Part shown: positions 31,970 to 40,960 of the stretch, piece after piece
Layout: the number at the start of each line of letters is the position of its first letter
How positions within the stretch are numbered: position 1 is the stretch's first letter
DNA from: Clostridia bacterium
GTDB taxonomy: Bacteria > Bacillota > Clostridia > Christensenellales > Pumilibacteraceae
Direction of reading: 5' to 3'
DNA: 64,000 bases
Assembly: GCA_022793815.1 (NCBI GenBank)
Contig: JAAWDP010000014.1
Span: forward strand, 21,663-85,662
The notes under the pieces: model-generated
Told to the model about the DNA's origin: nothing
The model's database searches: none
What the model saw: only the letters and a program-made list of their open reading frames with translations
Position numbers and translations under genes: made by a program

Positions 31970-34885
31970 ATGGTAAAAGAGAAGAATACGCAGACCATAC
32001 TAATTGCCGACGACTTGGAAATAAACAGGGCTCTTCTGTCCGATATGCTCGGCAGTGAGTTCGAAATACTCGAAGCCGAAGACGGCGCGGAAGCAGTCGG
32101 TATTCTCCAAAACCGCGGAAGCGACATAGACCTTGTTCTTTTGGATATAGTCATGCCGAAAATGGACGGTTTCGAAGTGCTTGCGGTCATGAACCGAAGC
32201 GGCTGGATAAAGGATATCCCCGTCATAATGATTTCATCCGAAACGTCGTCGTCATATATAGAGCGCGCTTACGAACTCGGCGTTACCGAGTTTATCAACC
32301 GTCCTTTCGACGCTTGGATAGTGCGCCGCCGCGTTATGAATACGCTTATGCTGTCGGGCAAGAGCAAAAAACTTGTCGGGCTTGTCACCGACCAAATCTA
32401 CGAGCGCGAAAAAATGAACAATCTCATGATAACCATTCTTTCGCACATAGTGGAATTCCGCAACGGCGAAAGCGGTTTGCACGTATTGCATATCCGTACA
32501 ATCGTCGATTTGCTTCTGCGCGATTTGGTACTTAAAACGGACAAATACAAACTTACGCCCACTGACTTGTCGCTTATAGCCACGGCGTCCGCTTTGCACG
32601 ATATAGGCAAAATAGGCATTCCCGACGGCATAATCAACAAACCCGGCAAATTGACCGACGAAGAATTTGCGGTTATGAAGACGCACACGACGATAGGTGC
32701 GCAAATGCTCGGGTCGCTCGACTTCATAAAAGACGAGAAGCTCATAAGATATTCACTGGAAATCTGCCGTCACCACCACGAACGCTACGACGGGCGCGGT
32801 TATCCCGACAGGCTCGCAGGCGAGGATATACCCATTTCCGCGCAAGTGGTTTCCGTGGCGGACGTTTACGACGCGCTGACAAGCGAACGTGTTTACAAAA
32901 AAGCCTTTTCTCCCGAGAAAGCGCTGGAAATGATAATCAACGGCGAGTGCGGCAAGTTCAATCCGATACTGCTCGAATGTTTGCAGGACTGTGCCCCCAG
33001 ACTTATAGAAGAACTTCGTGTCAATTCGCCGGGACAGAGCCCGTATGACAAGATACAGCGCGTCACGGATGAAATCATGCAGCATGAAGAACTGTCCACT
33101 TCCGCGCGCACGTTGACGCTGCTCGAAAACGAGAGAATCAAAAACAGATTCTATGCCGAGATTTCGAAAGAAGTCCAGTTCGAATACGTGTACGATTCGT
33201 CCACGCTTATGATATTCGATTTCGGCGAAAAGAAGATAGGATTGGACGAAATAACCGTAAATCCTTTGCAGGACGAAAAAGTCCGTGCTATATACGACTC
33301 CGAAAAGCAGCGGATTTTCAAAGAGGCAATCGAAAAAACCACTCCCGAAAATTATTCGTTCTCGTTGGATACCGACATAACGGCGGACGGCGAAACCCGT
33401 TGGATGCGCGTAAACGGCAGAGCCATGTTCTCTATGGACACGGGTGAGCGCACGGGCGTCATAGGCAAACTCGTGGATATAACGAAAGAAGTTGCGGCAA
33501 TAACCGCGCTCAGACATAAAGCCACTCACGACCAGTTGACGCTGTTGTACAACGGTGAAACGGCGCGCGCCAAAATAATCGACAGACTCGGCGAAAACCC
33601 TCGCCGCGAGTACGTCATGCTCATGATTGACCTCGATTATTTCAAGAACATAAACGATACATACGGTCATGAGTTCGGCAACCAAGTGCTTAAACACATT
33701 GCAAATACGCTCATGGCGGGACTGCGCAGAGAGGATATAATAGCCCGTTTCGGCGGCGACGAGTTTCTCGTACTGTTCGAAGGTCATCCGGCTCAGGATG
33801 CGACAATCGAAAGAATTTTCGAATCGCTTGTACAGCCGTTCAACAATTTGCCGATGTCGGTCAGTATGGGTGTTGCGGATACTATTACCTGCGGCAGGGA
33901 TTTCGAAACGCTGTTTAACTGCGCCGACCGTGCGGCTTACGAAGCAAAGCGTTCGGGCAAGAAAGCATACCGCCGTTTCGAAGCGTCGCTTACGGACGAA
34001 TTCCCGACCATGTCGGCAATAGACGAACCGCAGGTCGGTACGGATATAATAAGGCTTCCGGGCAGAGACGGTCTGAAAGTGCTTTTGCAGGAGCTTAAAC
34101 GGTTGTTTGCCGATGTAAGAATTTTGGACGTTGACAAGAAAATCAAGTACTGCGTGAACGACGACGGCACGTTCACCGATGCCGTCAAGGACGACGATTA
34201 CCACGGCGCACGCATTCACGGCGTAGTCGAACGCGCGGTCGCAACCAAGCGTCACGCATCGGCTGTCGTTTTCCGCGGCAACAGTCTTTACAAAGAGAGC
34301 GCATTCTTTTTGGAATCGGGCTTCAATTACTATGTCCTCGAAATAATCACGGAGATAGAGGATGCGGAACTGAAAGGCATGACGCTCGACAAATCGCAGC
34401 TTATAGGCATGATTGACCGTATGGACGGCGAAAAGATGTATGCCGATTCGGGTACGGGTGCATACAATATGCGGTTCTACGACGACCAGATAGGCGACGT
34501 CACCGACTTCTATTCGGTACTTGTGGTTCGTGCCGACGGCGGCGAAACGGACTGCGGCAATATGCTTGACAAAGATATCGTAGATACTATTTTGGCAAAC
34601 GTCAGAGTCACCGACGCCGTTATTCACGGCGACGGAAGAAAGTTTGCCGTTATATTGAAGAAGCTCACGGCAAAGCGTTTCGAGGAGATTCTCAAACACG
34701 TAGGCGGCAAACTGAAAACTTCGCATCCGCAGTCGGGGATAGGCGCCGTCAGGGCATTGGGCAAGGTGCGCGATATTATCGACAAAGCCGATACCCTTGC
34801 CGAAAAAGCCGTTAGAGACGGCAAAACCGTTTTATACGAAAAGGAAAAGAAAACAACTGTAAATAAAAAGGAGAACAGAAAATGA
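31970..34885 (+). CDS. Response regulator with HD-GYP, PAS, GGDEF and degenerate GGDEF-like domains
   Basis: 971 residues. Receiver (Asp in LLDIVMPKMDG, about residue 60). HD-GYP phosphodiesterase with LHDIGK (about 209) and HHERYDGRGYP (about 266-276), both intact. PAS-like region about 385-500. GGDEF diguanylate cyclase with RFGGDEF (about 594) and an intact upstream inhibitory RxxD (RREDIIARF). The last 280 residues look like a second PAS plus a degenerate GGDEF: GTGAYNMRFYDD resembles LTGxYNRRYFxE, and HGDGRKF sits where GGDEF should be. It could both make and degrade c-di-GMP under phosphorelay control. Stop overlaps the HPt start. Confidence 0.92.
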   Translation: MVKEKNTQTILIADDLEINRALLSDMLGSEFEILEAEDGAEAVGILQNRGSDIDLVLLDIVMPKMDGFEVLAVMNRSGWIKDIPVIMISSETSSSYIERAYELGVTEFINRPFDAWIVRRRVMNTLMLSGKSKKLVGLVTDQIYEREKMNNLMITILSHIVEFRNGESGLHVLHIRTIVDLLLRDLVLKTDKYKLTPTDLSLIATASALHDIGKIGIPDGIINKPGKLTDEEFAVMKTHTTIGAQMLGSLDFIKDEKLIRYSLEICRHHHERYDGRGYPDRLAGEDIPISAQVVSVADVYDALTSERVYKKAFSPEKALEMIINGECGKFNPILLECLQDCAPRLIEELRVNSPGQSPYDKIQRVTDEIMQHEELSTSARTLTLLENERIKNRFYAEISKEVQFEYVYDSSTLMIFDFGEKKIGLDEITVNPLQDEKVRAIYDSEKQRIFKEAIEKTTPENYSFSLDTDITADGETRWMRVNGRAMFSMDTGERTGVIGKLVDITKEVAAITALRHKATHDQLTLLYNGETARAKIIDRLGENPRREYVMLMIDLDYFKNINDTYGHEFGNQVLKHIANTLMAGLRREDIIARFGGDEFLVLFEGHPAQDATIERIFESLVQPFNNLPMSVSMGVADTITCGRDFETLFNCADRAAYEAKRSGKKAYRRFEASLTDEFPTMSAIDEPQVGTDIIRLPGRDGLKVLLQELKRLFADVRILDVDKKIKYCVNDDGTFTDAVKDDDYHGARIHGVVERAVATKRHASAVVFRGNSLYKESAFFLESGFNYYVLEIITEIEDAELKGMTLDKSQLIGMIDRMDGEKMYADSGTGAYNMRFYDDQIGDVTDFYSVLVVRADGGETDCGNMLDKDIVDTILANVRVTDAVIHGDGRKFAVILKKLTAKRFEEILKHVGGKLKTSHPQSGIGAVRALGKVRDIIDKADTLAEKAVRDGKTVLYEKEKKTTVNKKENRK

Positions 34886-35235
34886 CGGTAAAAGAATTTT
34901 ACGACAGCATAGGCGTAAGTCCCGACGAGGTAATAAAACGCTTCGGTGGAAGCGAAACAATGCTCACGAAATTTTTGAACAAATTTCTTGCAGACACGAC
35001 TTTTAATCAGTTGGAAGAGGCAGTGGCGGCGGGGGATAACGAAACTACGTTCCGTGCCGCGCATACGCTCAAAGGTCTGGCGGGAAACTTCGATTTCGTG
35101 AAACTGCGCGATTTGTCCGCAAGCATAGTCGAACGCTACCGCGCAAACGATTTCGCGCCCATTCCCGAAATTTTCGGGCAATTGAAGGTTTGCTATAACG
35201 AAACCGTGGAAAGCCTCAAAAAACTGTTTGCCTGA
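34882..35235 (+). CDS. HPt histidine phosphotransfer protein
   Basis: 117 residues, ATGA overlap with the preceding regulator and a strong aaaaggagaa site. All-helical HPt with phospho-His in FRAAHTLKGLAGNF (about residue 61). Predicted to shuttle phosphate between the hybrid kinase and the HD-GYP/GGDEF regulator, completing a three-gene phosphorelay. Confidence 0.92.
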   Translation: MTVKEFYDSIGVSPDEVIKRFGGSETMLTKFLNKFLADTTFNQLEEAVAAGDNETTFRAAHTLKGLAGNFDFVKLRDLSASIVERYRANDFAPIPEIFGQLKVCYNETVESLKKLFA

Positions 35236-35334
35236 ATTCGCGTGCGTCGCACTGCTTGTCGGCTGTTTTTCGGTCTGCCGGTTCGGTATATGAAAATTTC
35301 GAAAAAATAATTTCGTATAACCGTTCAAAAACAG

Positions 35335-35363
35335 TTGCAAAACATATAATTATCTGCTATAAT
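35335..35363 (+). promoter_or_regulatory. Promoter of the tRNA-Met/tRNA-Glu unit
   Basis: TTGCAA (35335-35340), 17-bp spacer, TATAAT (35358-35363), 18 bp before tRNA-Met. Confidence 0.75.
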
Positions 35364-35380
35364 TATCAAGCTGTTCGTGT

Positions 35381-35457
35381 GGCGGCATAGCTCAGTTGGC
35401 TAGAGTACTCGGTTCATACCCGATTGGTCGTTGGTTCGAGCCCAACTGCCGCTACCA
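35381..35457 (+). tRNA. tRNA-Met (CAT)
   Basis: 77 nt including encoded CCA. Acceptor GGCGGCA/TGCCGCT (one G-U), D arm with AGCTCAGTTGGCTAGAG, anticodon CAT at 35415-35417, T arm with GTTCGAG. Sequence resembles elongator Met tRNA; a lysidine-modified Ile tRNA cannot be fully excluded. Confidence 0.92.
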
Positions 35458-35501
35458 ACCTCGTTCGGCAAAAAGCCGTCGCGCCGATGCGGCGGCAATA
35501 A

Positions 35502-35576
35502 GGCTCCATGGTCAAGCGGTTAAGACATCGCCCTTTCACGGCGGTAACTCGGGTTCGATTCCCGATGGAGTCACCA
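35502..35576 (+). tRNA. tRNA-Glu (TTC)
   Basis: 75 nt including CCA. Acceptor GGCTCCA/TGGAGTC, anticodon loop CTTTCAC with TTC at 35535-35537, T arm GGTTCGATTCC. Co-transcribed with tRNA-Met. Confidence 0.95.
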
Positions 35577-35578
35577 GT

Positions 35579-35618
35579 AAAACTCAACCGAACATTTCGT
35601 GTTCGGTTGAGTTTTTTT
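35579..35618 (+). terminator. Terminator of the tRNA unit
   Basis: Perfect 14-bp stem (aactcaaccgaaca at 35581-35594 with its complement at 35600-35613), loop tttcg, then a T run. Confidence 0.93.
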
Positions 35619-35654
35619 AATACAGTAAACAAATAAATTTCAAGGAGTAATATC

Positions 35655-36302
35655 ATGGAAAAAACTATTACCGTAAGAGGCGTGGGGAAGGTGAGTGTCA
35701 GACCCGACACGGCGATATTGACTTTGGTGCTCTCGGCGCTCGACGAAAAGTACGATACGGCTATGAATCTTGCGGAAAAACAATTGGATGCGGTGCGCGA
35801 AAGTTTCTGCAAAGCTAAATTCCGAAAAGACGAGATTAAAACCGTCGATTTTCATGTTTCCGCAGAAAGAAAGACCGTACACGAGAACGGCAACTATACC
35901 ACGGTGTTTGCGGGTTACAAATGTTCGCATACGCTGAAACTTGCCTTCGGACTCGACGCCGATAAACTCGGCAAAGCGATTTCTGCGGCGTCGTCGTGTA
36001 TGTCGGCGCCCGAACTCAACATCGCGTTTACCGTTAAAGATAAGACGGCGGTATCTGCGGCGGTGCTGGAATCGGCGGCAAAAACCGCGCGTGAAAAAGC
36101 GTCGGTTCTCACAAGGGCAAGCGGGGTTCGTCTCGGCGAACTTGTCAAAATCGATTATGATTTTGCCGAGCTTAATGCGCAGTCGCCGACACGCCTTCTC
36201 TCTTGCAACGCCGATTCGGGTGTGGCAATGCGCAGTATGAGTATACAGCCCGAAGATATAAGTATATCCGATTCGGTTGCGTTTACCTGGACGATAGAAT
36301 AA
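35655..36302 (+). CDS. SIMPL-domain (DUF541) protein
   Basis: 215 residues, caaggag site before the ATG. Matches the SIMPL/DUF541 family: N-terminal ITVRGVGKVSVRPDTAILTL, central HVSAERKTV..YKCSHTLKL, and a C-terminal AAKTAREKASVLTRASGVRLGEL. Family members include periplasmic oxidative-stress proteins, but this copy has no signal peptide or membrane segment, so it is probably cytoplasmic. Molecular function unknown. Confidence 0.88.
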   Translation: MEKTITVRGVGKVSVRPDTAILTLVLSALDEKYDTAMNLAEKQLDAVRESFCKAKFRKDEIKTVDFHVSAERKTVHENGNYTTVFAGYKCSHTLKLAFGLDADKLGKAISAASSCMSAPELNIAFTVKDKTAVSAAVLESAAKTAREKASVLTRASGVRLGELVKIDYDFAELNAQSPTRLLSCNADSGVAMRSMSIQPEDISISDSVAFTWTIE

Positions 36303-36338
36303 TCGGAAAAGTCGACTTTGGTTCAAAACAAGCAAACA

Positions 36339-36371
36339 CAAAAAGCACCCATTGTGAACGGGTGCTTTTTC
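36339..36371. terminator. Bidirectional terminator between SIMPL and MATE genes
   Basis: aaaagcaccc (36341-36350) and gggtgctttt (36360-36369) form a perfect stem with A and T runs on either side, serving both convergent genes. Confidence 0.92.
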
Positions 36372-36400
36372 TGCTATGACAAAACCGTATATCGGCGGTT

Positions 36401-37810
36401 TTATTCGGAATTGTTTTGATTTGCGACTTGTGCGCGCCGTTTTTCGAAAACTTTCGGGAATGTGATAAATATCGTAATTGTCGTAATTATTCCCGCAACG
36501 AAATCGGCTATTCCCTCCGACATGTACACGCCCTTAAAACCGAGAAAATGCGTCAGGATGAAGCACAGCGGAATTAAAATCACTACTTTTCTGACTACCG
36601 CAAGTATTAATGCGGATTTAGCCTGTCCCAGCGCCACGTTTATGTTTTGCAATGTCATCTGTACGAAAAACATAATGGACCCCATAAGAAACAGCGGAGC
36701 GTATGATTTCACGATGTCCGTCACCTCTGCGCTTGCCGAGAACAGATATGCATAAAGCTGCGGCACGGCAAGCGAAAGCGACCACATGACCGATACGAAT
36801 ATAAACGCAATTACGGTGACGTATTTGATGCCTTTTTTCAGCCTGTCGGCATTTCCTCTACCGTAATTATATCCGACGAACGGCTGCATTCCGTTTCCCA
36901 GTCCGTTGAGAGGGAGCGCAATCAGTTGAAGTGCACTCAGCATTATGGTCAGCGCGGCGGTATAGTTTTTATCGCCGCCCGTCGACATGTTCAGATTAAT
37001 GTTGAACACAATCTGTATCGCGCATTCGGTGATTGTCATTACGAAAGGCGTAAATCCCAGCGACAGAATGGAGAATATTCTCTTCGCGTCGGGTTTCATA
37101 TCCTTTATTTTGAATTTGAAAATACTTTTGCGCGTAAAGAAAAACGCGGCTATCCACACAAACGAAACGGACTGCGAAATCACGGTGGCAAGACTCGCAC
37201 CGTTTACGCCCATTTTAAATACGAAAATGAACAGTGGGTCGAGAGCAATGTTTATCAGCGCACCGATAAGCACCGAAAACATCGCGGTAAGAGCATAGCC
37301 CTGCGCGGTAATGAAAGGATTCAGTCCCTGCGCAAACATGACAAAGAGCGTACCGACGGAATATATTTTCAGGTACGAAGCCGCAAAATCCACTGCGCTC
37401 GCGGGGCAGCCGAATGCTTCTACCAGCGGACGCGCCGCGAAAAATGTCGTCACACTTATGACGACGCCCACGGCGAAAAGCAATCCGAAAGACGTATTGA
37501 AAATTCTGTTCGCTTCGGCTGTATCGTTTTCGCCGAGTTTAATGCTTGCGCGCGGCGCTCCTCCCAGTCCCGCAAGGTTTGCAAACGCCTGTATTATGAG
37601 CGTAATCGGCAGAACAATACCAAGCGCGGCAAGCGCGTCCATACCGGCGTCGCCTATTTTCGCAACAAACATTCTGTCGACTATGTTATACAGAAAAATT
37701 ATGAGCTGAGCAATTACGGCAGGGACGGTAAGTTTGAAAACAAGCGGCAGTATTTTGCCCGTCCCCAGCCGCTCCGTATTCTTTTCGTGGTTTTTGATTG
37801 CGGATGACAT
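36401..37810 (-). CDS. MATE-family multidrug efflux transporter
   Basis: 469 residues, about 12 membrane segments. Exports drugs or toxins using an Na+ or H+ gradient. MATE signatures: N-terminal VPAVIAQLIIFLYNIVDRMFVAKIGDAGMDALAALG, AFGCPASAVDFAASYLKIYS, and GLNPFITAQGYALTAMF. There is no good promoter directly upstream; the nearest (38009-38037) drives a 36-codon TIR-like ORF ending 55 bp before this start, so the two may be one transcript. Confidence 0.93.
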   Translation of the reverse strand: MSSAIKNHEKNTERLGTGKILPLVFKLTVPAVIAQLIIFLYNIVDRMFVAKIGDAGMDALAALGIVLPITLIIQAFANLAGLGGAPRASIKLGENDTAEANRIFNTSFGLLFAVGVVISVTTFFAARPLVEAFGCPASAVDFAASYLKIYSVGTLFVMFAQGLNPFITAQGYALTAMFSVLIGALINIALDPLFIFVFKMGVNGASLATVISQSVSFVWIAAFFFTRKSIFKFKIKDMKPDAKRIFSILSLGFTPFVMTITECAIQIVFNINLNMSTGGDKNYTAALTIMLSALQLIALPLNGLGNGMQPFVGYNYGRGNADRLKKGIKYVTVIAFIFVSVMWSLSLAVPQLYAYLFSASAEVTDIVKSYAPLFLMGSIMFFVQMTLQNINVALGQAKSALILAVVRKVVILIPLCFILTHFLGFKGVYMSEGIADFVAGIITTITIFITFPKVFEKRRAQVANQNNSE

Positions 37811-37865
37811 AGTGTTTTACTCTGTGCTTTCTTTTTTCGTAGGGGTAGGCAAAGTTCAGCCCGTA

Positions 37866-37976
37866 TTAGATGTCTTTTATTAAAGGGTTAAGCCCTGCGG
37901 ATTTCAGGTGTTCGTATAAAAGCCGCGCCATTTCGAATCCGCCGTCTCTTCTGTAACTTATAAAAACGTCGTACAT
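37866..37976 (-). pseudogene. Remnant of a TIR-domain gene (36 codons)
   Basis: The frame reads MYDVFISYRRDGGFEMARLL and continues for 16 residues (YEHLKSAGLN and six more) before TAA. This is the standard start of a bacterial TIR domain (YDVFISYRR, then the alpha-A helix) and stops after about a quarter of the domain. It retains AGGA before the ATG and a full promoter 33 bp upstream, so the 5' end of a TIR gene survived a deletion that removed the rest. It might instead now serve as an upstream ORF of the MATE gene. Confidence 0.7.
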
Positions 37977-38008
37977 AAACAGTCCTGCCGTATAATCTCT
38001 ATACCGAA

Positions 38009-38037
38009 ATTATAGCATACATCGACGTAAATTGCAA
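38009..38037 (-). promoter_or_regulatory. Promoter of the TIR remnant / MATE gene
   Basis: On the minus strand TTGCAA (38037-38032), 17-bp spacer, TATAAT (38014-38009). Confidence 0.72.
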
Positions 38038-38059
38038 TCGCCTGTACCGATTACCTGTT

Positions 38060-39727
38060 TTACAAATGCGCTTTTATCGTTTTGGCTACGTTAATGAAAT
38101 GGTCGGCGACACGTTCCGCTCCCGTGACGAACGACAGATACAGCGAACCGACTTCGGGCGCGGAGTTGCTCAGCCGCCGCAGGTGTCTGTCGGTCATTTC
38201 GGCGCTCATGCTGTCCACGGCGTCCTCTATGCGATATGCCTCTTCCAGCGCACTGCGGTCGCGTTTTTCGTAGGCGGTCATTACTTTTGAATAAAGCTCC
38301 CGTATAAGCATATTCAGGCTCTTTATTTCCTCGATTGCTTCCGCGGAAAAAGTTTCGTTTGTTTCTTTCAGTTTGTCTGCGTATTCGACTATATTTTCGG
38401 CGTAGTCGCCGATACGTTCGAGGTCCGTCAGGGTTTTGAAAGTGGTCGCAAGATATATCCGGTCCTTTTCGCTGAGTTCCGACTTCATCAGCCGCGCGAC
38501 ATATCGCGTCAAATGTTTGTTTACGAAATTAAGCTGCTCTTCGTTTGCTCGGAATCCGTCGGCTTTTTCGTAATTAAGCGTACACAGAATATCGCATGCG
38601 ATATCGAAGTTTGTTACGGCGGTTTGAGCCATATTCACTATTTCGCGCTTTGTCTGCTGTACGGCGATAGGCGGAGTTTTAAGCATGTGCTCGTCCGCAA
38701 ACACCAAACGCGGCTCGGCGGTGGCGGCGCTTTGACCTGCTTTGTCGGGAATTATAAGCGCTACCAGTTTTACCAGCAGATTTGTCAGCGGCAACACCGC
38801 GATGACCGTCGCCAAGTTGAAGACGGTATGGAACATCGCCAATTGCAGCTGCGGAGTATGCGGCAGCATTTTCGAGAAAATAAATCCGTAGTCTATTCCG
38901 CCGAAATTCAGAAACAGCCCGATAAGCATGAAAATCGCAACGCCCGCCACGTTGAAAATAAGGTGAATAAGCGCCGTCCGCTTTGCGTTTTTCGTGCTGG
39001 TCAGACCCGCAATCAATGCGGTGACGCACGTTCCTATATTTGAACCCATGGTGATGTAAATGCCTTGATTCAGCGTTATGAGTCCCGTTACCGTCATGGT
39101 AATCGCCATAGAGGTCATTGCGGACGAGCTCTGTACGAGCGCGGTTAAAAGCGCGCCGATAAGAACGAGCAGGAAGGGGTTTTCGAACATCGCAAGAAAA
39201 TTTCTGACGCTGTCCAGTTCCGAAAATTTACTCATTGCGCCGCTCATCATCGACAGCCCCACGAACAGCATGCCGAAACCTGCCAGAATGCCGCCGATTT
39301 TCTGCGCACGGTCGTGTTTGGCGAACGCAAGAACAAATGCGCCCGCGCCTGCCAGCGCGCCGAAAATCACCGACGTCGAAATGGCTCCGCTGCCGAACAT
39401 GCCCAGCGCCACAAGCTGACCCGTAATGGTTGTGCCTATATTTGCACCGAAAATCACCGTGGCGGCTTGCATAAGCGACATAATGCCCGCATTGACAAAG
39501 CCTATGACCATGACCGTGGTTGCGCTGGAACTCTGTATTGCGGCAGTCGCCGCCGCGCCCACGCCCACGCCGAGCAGCTTGCTTTTGGATGTTTTCGCAA
39601 ACAGCGCTTTCAGCTTGCGCGAGCCCAGCGATTCAAGATTCGAGCTCATCATCGTACAGGCAATCAGAAAAATTCCTATACCCGCTATAAGCGACAGCAC
39701 CGATGTGGCTATTTCGACGGCATTCAT
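38060..39727 (-). CDS. Na+/phosphate cotransporter-family protein with C-terminal PhoU-like domain
   Basis: 555 residues. About 8-9 membrane segments with the duplicated Na/Pi motif AIQSSSATTVM and LVQSSSAMTSM, each paired with GANIGTT or GSNIGT. From about residue 350 a soluble helical PhoU-like domain (TLTDLERIGDYAENIVEYADK, ERVADHFINVAKTI) binds metal clusters in relatives. Members move phosphate, sometimes outward. It has an aaggaga site, lies 19 bp after the CaCA exchanger and is thus in the same manganese-riboswitch operon. Confidence 0.92.
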   Translation of the reverse strand: MNAVEIATSVLSLIAGIGIFLIACTMMSSNLESLGSRKLKALFAKTSKSKLLGVGVGAAATAAIQSSSATTVMVIGFVNAGIMSLMQAATVIFGANIGTTITGQLVALGMFGSGAISTSVIFGALAGAGAFVLAFAKHDRAQKIGGILAGFGMLFVGLSMMSGAMSKFSELDSVRNFLAMFENPFLLVLIGALLTALVQSSSAMTSMAITMTVTGLITLNQGIYITMGSNIGTCVTALIAGLTSTKNAKRTALIHLIFNVAGVAIFMLIGLFLNFGGIDYGFIFSKMLPHTPQLQLAMFHTVFNLATVIAVLPLTNLLVKLVALIIPDKAGQSAATAEPRLVFADEHMLKTPPIAVQQTKREIVNMAQTAVTNFDIACDILCTLNYEKADGFRANEEQLNFVNKHLTRYVARLMKSELSEKDRIYLATTFKTLTDLERIGDYAENIVEYADKLKETNETFSAEAIEEIKSLNMLIRELYSKVMTAYEKRDRSALEEAYRIEDAVDSMSAEMTDRHLRRLSNSAPEVGSLYLSFVTGAERVADHFINVAKTIKAHL

Positions 39728-39746
39728 ATAATTTTCTCCTTTGCAG

Positions 39747-40730
39747 TCAGTTTCTTATAATTATGTACGAAAAATACGCGGCGTATAAAAGTATCAGCAA
39801 AGCGCCCTGCCACCGGCGTATCTTTTTGGAAAACAGCGCGCATGCAAGCAGGATTATTCCGGAGCCCAAAAGAACAAGCATATCGGCAAACATGTCCGCG
39901 CCGACGGCGGGAGGACTTATTACCGACGACGTTCCGAGAATAAAAAGTATGTTGAAGATGTTCGAGCCTATGACGTTTCCCACGGCGATATCGGTTTCTT
40001 TTTTCACGGAAGCCACTATGCTTGTCACAAGCTCGGGTAAAGACGTACCTATGGCGACGACGGTCAGTCCCACAAGCATTTCGCTCATGCCGAATGTTTT
40101 CGCAATTACGGACGCATTGTCTACCACAAGAGTGCCTCCGCCGATTACTCCCGCAAGTCCCGAAACCGCAAAAACGATATTCAGCCACAGGGGACGGTCG
40201 GTTTTCGGGGACGGAAGGGCAGGGGATTGCTCTTGCGTACAGACTTCGGACTGCTTGCCGCCGCGCTTGGAGCGTATTATCAGAAATGCAGTGTAAAGCG
40301 CGAACAGCGCGAGAAGAACGATACCTTCGGCAATGTCCAGAGTGTACGGAGTTATGACGAAGGCAAACAAAAGCAACAGCAAATACAGCCCCGCCGTAAT
40401 GGGAATGTCGTATTTGCGCATATCGTTGCTTACGGTCAGTTCGGCGACAAGCGCGCTTATGCCGAGAATCGGCAGCGTATTGAACAGATTCGAACCGACC
40501 ACGTTTCCGACCGCCAAATCGTTCATCCCGTTTAACGACCCGATAATGCCCACCGACGCTTCGGGCGCGCTCGTTCCCATGGAAACGAGGGTCAGTCCTA
40601 TGATAAGCGGCGGTATGCGCAAAGCGGTCGCGATTCCTTTCGAGCCGTCGACGAAAAAATCCGCGCCCTTTATGAGCAGAGCCAGACCCAAAGTCATACC
40701 TAATATCGGTAAAACGATGTCCGTAAACAA
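39747..40730 (-). CDS. CaCA-family cation exchanger (YrbG-like Ca2+/Na+ antiporter; possible Mn2+ exporter)
   Basis: 327 residues, about ten membrane segments in two inverted halves. Alpha-repeat motifs are duplicated: VSMGTSAPEASVG with AVGNVVGSNLFN, and VAIGTSLPELVTS with AVGNVIGSNIFN. Family members exchange Ca2+ for Na+ or H+. Because a yybP-ykoY riboswitch sits in its leader, Mn2+ is a likely physiological substrate (inference). gggaggt lies upstream of the ATG. Confidence 0.93.
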   Translation of the reverse strand: MFTDIVLPILGMTLGLALLIKGADFFVDGSKGIATALRIPPLIIGLTLVSMGTSAPEASVGIIGSLNGMNDLAVGNVVGSNLFNTLPILGISALVAELTVSNDMRKYDIPITAGLYLLLLLFAFVITPYTLDIAEGIVLLALFALYTAFLIIRSKRGGKQSEVCTQEQSPALPSPKTDRPLWLNIVFAVSGLAGVIGGGTLVVDNASVIAKTFGMSEMLVGLTVVAIGTSLPELVTSIVASVKKETDIAVGNVIGSNIFNILFILGTSSVISPPAVGADMFADMLVLLGSGIILLACALFSKKIRRWQGALLILLYAAYFSYIIIRN

Positions 40731-40744
40731 CGGCGATACCTCCC

Positions 40745-40796
40745 GAAAAAGATAAAGAGACCTTTACCGAAAACATGCAAGTTTGGTAAAAGTCTC
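40745..40796 (-). terminator. Riboswitch expression-platform terminator
   Basis: On the minus strand gagacttttacc (40796-40785) pairs with ggtaaaggtctc (40768-40757, one G-U), then a T-rich tail tttatcttttt. It lies between aptamer and start codon. Confidence 0.8.
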
Positions 40797-40890
40797 GAAA
40801 TTTAAGTACTTTCCGAGTGCTTTCGAAGCACTGTATTGACGGTCGGCACACGTAAAAACGCTTTCTACTCCCTTTTAAGGATATGAATTT
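40797..40890 (-). promoter_or_regulatory. yybP-ykoY (Mn2+) riboswitch
   Basis: The minus strand shows the two hallmark loops of this class: GGGAGTAG (within 40865-40873) and CCGTCAATACA (40842-40832), separated by a variable stem, followed by a terminator that could be alternative to the aptamer. The class senses Mn2+ and usually turns on exporters. A separate 5' hairpin (arms of about 14 nt, 40890-40919) caps the transcript. Confidence 0.85.
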
Positions 40891-40922
40891 GTGCGTCGGA
40901 TAAACATTTACCCGACGCACTC

Positions 40923-40952
40923 ATTATACTTGACGGAAGCGGTCTTTGTCAA
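40923..40952 (-). promoter_or_regulatory. Promoter of the riboswitch operon
   Basis: Minus strand TTGACA (40952-40947), 18-bp spacer, TATAAT (40928-40923); both boxes perfect. It starts 9 bp after the TIR-like gene stop. Confidence 0.88.
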
Positions 40953-40960
40953 CGGTTTTT

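Noticed and set aside
39724..40920. A 398-codon minus-strand frame overlapping the CaCA exchanger
   Set aside because: It runs through the riboswitch and its terminator and has Arg/His-rich nonsense composition; the exchanger frame has clear family motifs.
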